DNA from: Paenibacillus sp. Soil766
Lineage (GTDB): Bacteria; Bacillota; Bacilli; Paenibacillales; NBRC-103111
Assembly (NCBI RefSeq): GCF_001428105.1
Contig: NZ_LMSJ01000034.1
Location: forward strand, 6,832 to 70,831
DNA: 64,000 nucleotides
Direction of reading: 5' to 3'
Shown here: in pieces, positions 62,708-64,000 of the stretch
How positions within the stretch are numbered: position 1 is the stretch's first letter
Layout: each line of letters begins with the position of its first letter
Translations under genes and position numbers: made by a program
Notes under the pieces: model-generated
What the model was told of the DNA's origin: nothing
Seen by the model: the letters and a program-made list of their open reading frames with translations, nothing else
Database searches by the model: none

Positions 62708-62865
62708 CTAATCGTTGGAGGATCCAGTCTTTCAATTAATGCAAAAGCTAACTCTAATAAGACCCACAGAGGCATCGGTTCATCTAATCGATCCAGCCAT
62801 TGTGGGTCTTTTAGCATGCCGGTTTCCAGCGCTTTTTTGCCAAGCTCCACTTTCCAAGCTTCCAA
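62698..62865 (-). CDS. Small 55-aa protein convergent with parC
   Basis: I find a 55-residue frame: TTG start at 62865 with AAGGAGTGA 8 nt upstream, stop at 62698. The product reads MEAWKVELGKKALETGMLKD at the start and ends ERLDPPTISYD, with a tryptophan/leucine-rich middle (about 34-46). It is not membrane-spanning and I know no family. The good ribosome site and the compositional order suggest a real gene too short for routine calling. It contains a strong inverted repeat (62759-62810) that may also end parC transcription. Confidence 0.65.
   Translation of the reverse strand: MEAWKVELGKKALETGMLKDPQWLDRLDEPMPLWVLLELAFALIERLDPPTISYD
62759..62814 (+). terminator. Hairpin inside the small gene, candidate parC terminator
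   Basis: Perfect 10-bp arms AAGACCCACA (62759-62768) and TGTGGGTCTT (62801-62810), with inner GGCATCG/CGAT..GCC pairing, followed by TT. In the plus direction it ends 100 bp past the parC stop with T residues. It lies wholly in the convergent small coding frame. Confidence 0.6.
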
Positions 62866-63188
62866 TCTAATCACTCCTTGAAAGTAAGTTAACAGCCTTG
62901 CAGGTCAAGTTTCTCCGAAAGTAAAGGGACTCGTTGTTATTACAAGGATGCATGACACCTTAGATTAGTGTATGTAAGTAATGGGCAACTTGTTAAAAGA
63001 AGTCGATTCGCTTGTCATTCCGCGCAAGACCAGACAAACTTTGTGAAGGCTCGACAACAGGTATCAGCAAACCTCAGCAAGTCTATGAAACTCGCAATTT
63101 TTGTAAGAAAATATTAATGGCATTAATCTTTCAAGTAGAGAAAAGGCATGCTATACTTGCTGTAAATAGGTGAAATGGAAGCGAGTTG
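62866..63188. other. Intergenic region between the small gene and marR
   Basis: About 320 bp. It should hold the promoter of the small gene (not resolved) and holds a good marR promoter at 63129-63157. Nothing else is recognised. Confidence 0.5.
63129..63157 (+). promoter_or_regulatory. Promoter of the MarR-family gene
   Basis: TTTCAA (63129-63134) and TATACT (63152-63157) with 17-bp spacing, 31 bp upstream of the start. Confidence 0.6.
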
Positions 63189-63599
63189 ATGAGGATGTAT
63201 TCCGATGAATTCGGAAAGTTATGGCTCAAATTATCGAAGGAATTGAAAGGTCATATGGAGGAAGGTTTAGCCCCTACGATTACAGAAGGACAGCTGAATG
63301 TACTTGAATTACTCCTAGTCCATGAACGTATGAAGCCTTCGGATTTGATCGAGTACTTATCTACGACACCTGCTGCCGTCACAACCTTATTAGACCGGAT
63401 GGAAAAAGCGGAGTTGATTACTCGCGTACGAGACGAGAAGGATCGCCGAATAGTCTGGATTCACGTCACGGATAAAGGAAAAGCGGAATGCGAGAGAGGT
63501 CGTGGAATCCGTGAAGAACTGTTGGATTCGTACCTGAATCGCGTTTCCGCTCATAATCAGAAATTGCTTATTTATTTATTGGGCAAAGTTGCAAATTAA
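63189..63599 (+). CDS. MarR-family transcriptional regulator
   Basis: 136 aa from ATG 63189 (a TTG precedes it, another ATG follows two codons on). Winged helix at about 30-105: LNVLELLLVHERMKPSDLIEYL, TTPAAVTTLLDRMEKAELITRVRDEKDRRIV. Usually represses a neighbouring or its own gene; target and ligand not evident. Confidence 0.92.
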   Translation: MRMYSDEFGKLWLKLSKELKGHMEEGLAPTITEGQLNVLELLLVHERMKPSDLIEYLSTTPAAVTTLLDRMEKAELITRVRDEKDRRIVWIHVTDKGKAECERGRGIREELLDSYLNRVSAHNQKLLIYLLGKVAN

Positions 63600-63627
63600 A
63601 ATGGGTTAGTGCACGATTCCCTCATAA

Positions 63628-64000
63628 CTAGGGAATAGTGAATTCGTTCCAAGGCCGCTGCACCGGTGGCAGCGACCGGAAGTGCATCTGCTCTTTGAGC
63701 ACAGGATGCTCAAAGGCAAGTGCTGTGGCCCACAGCGCGAGCTGTTGGCCTGGTTTGTTGACAGCGCTGCCGTAGCGCTGGTCCCCGTACAGCGTGCAGC
63801 CAATGGCAGCCAGCTGCACGCGGATCTGATGCGGCCGCCCGGTGTGCAGCTTGATCTGGATCAAGCTGAGCCCGTCTTGGCTGCCGAGCAGCTTATAGTC
63901 CAGCACCGCCTCCTTGGCGTCGGGCTGGACTGCCTTGACCACGCTGACGGTATTCGTCCGCGTATCCTTCCACAGCCAGTGGCGCAGCGTAGCGGCCGGC
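63628..64000 (-). CDS. RluA-family pseudouridine synthase, partial
   Basis: The C-terminal 124 codons of a gene whose start lies beyond the right edge. Reading in from the edge: LRHWLWKDTRTNTVSVVK, then DYKLLG, and the RluA-type core LHTGRPHQIRVQLAAIGCTLYGDQRYG. The catalytic aspartate region is outside the window. GC is high: 70 percent by count in 63781-63840. It modifies rRNA or tRNA uridines; which one cannot be told from this fragment. Confidence 0.9.
   Translation of the reverse strand, partial: PAATLRHWLWKDTRTNTVSVVKAVQPDAKEAVLDYKLLGSQDGLSLIQIKLHTGRPHQIRVQLAAIGCTLYGDQRYGSAVNKPGQQLALWATALAFEHPVLKEQMHFRSLPPVQRPWNEFTIP

Overview
The window reads as a chromosomal segment from a low-to-mid GC monoderm Firmicute, most likely Paenibacillus or a close relative. 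The evidence is strong GGAGG-type ribosome sites, T-box leaders, S-layer-homology (SLH) proteins, an AMIN plus copper-amine-oxidase-like amidase, a double dynamin like Bacillus DynA, and parE-parC, leuC-leuD and mtn genes of Bacillus type. I see no rRNA, tRNA, IS element, prophage or CRISPR.

Region 1 (1-10.9 kb). A palindromic repeat array at the left edge is followed by a minus-strand operon that starts at a proline-type T-box (about 7.79-8.06 kb): proB, proS, proA, proC, then mtnW, mtnX, mtnB. Proline synthesis, prolyl-tRNA charging and part of the methionine salvage pathway are thus in line behind one leader. mtnE (minus) and mtnU (plus) lie just beyond, separated by a DinB-like gene.

Region 2 (10.9-14.7 kb). 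A glycine T-box controls glyS. Then come a cysteine dioxygenase and a regulator joining an AcoR-like GAF region to a LuxR-type helix-turn-helix.

Region 3 (15.1-33.8 kb). A compact, about 18.6-kb plus-strand type IV pilus operon: VanW-like membrane protein, pilB, pilC, major prepilin, pilM, pilN, pilO, pilT, an SLH protein, a large secreted vWA protein, three minor prepilins (one 630 aa), a CheY-like protein with a novel tail, prepilin peptidase, and a chemoreceptor-like protein without a ligand domain. No secretin or PilP is present, as expected for a monoderm. The SLH and vWA proteins may do the wall-crossing and tip or adhesin jobs (inference). This is the most interesting system in the window.

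Region 4 (33.8-42.3 kb). A DUF5658-like protein, a LysR regulator, and a Fur-boxed siderophore uptake pair (lipoprotein plus fused double permease, no ATPase gene) lie in front of leuC-leuD. A cell-wall amidase follows.

Region 5 (42.3-64 kb). GerMN lipoprotein, 911-aa SLH protein, nth, a small unknown protein, a double dynamin, an asymmetric heterodimeric ABC exporter, a second palindromic repeat array with the same 51-bp period as the left-edge array, a GDSL hydrolase, an ABC-2 type exporter, parE-parC, an overlooked 55-aa antisense-convergent small gene, a MarR regulator, and the 3' part of an RluA-type pseudouridine synthase running off the right edge.
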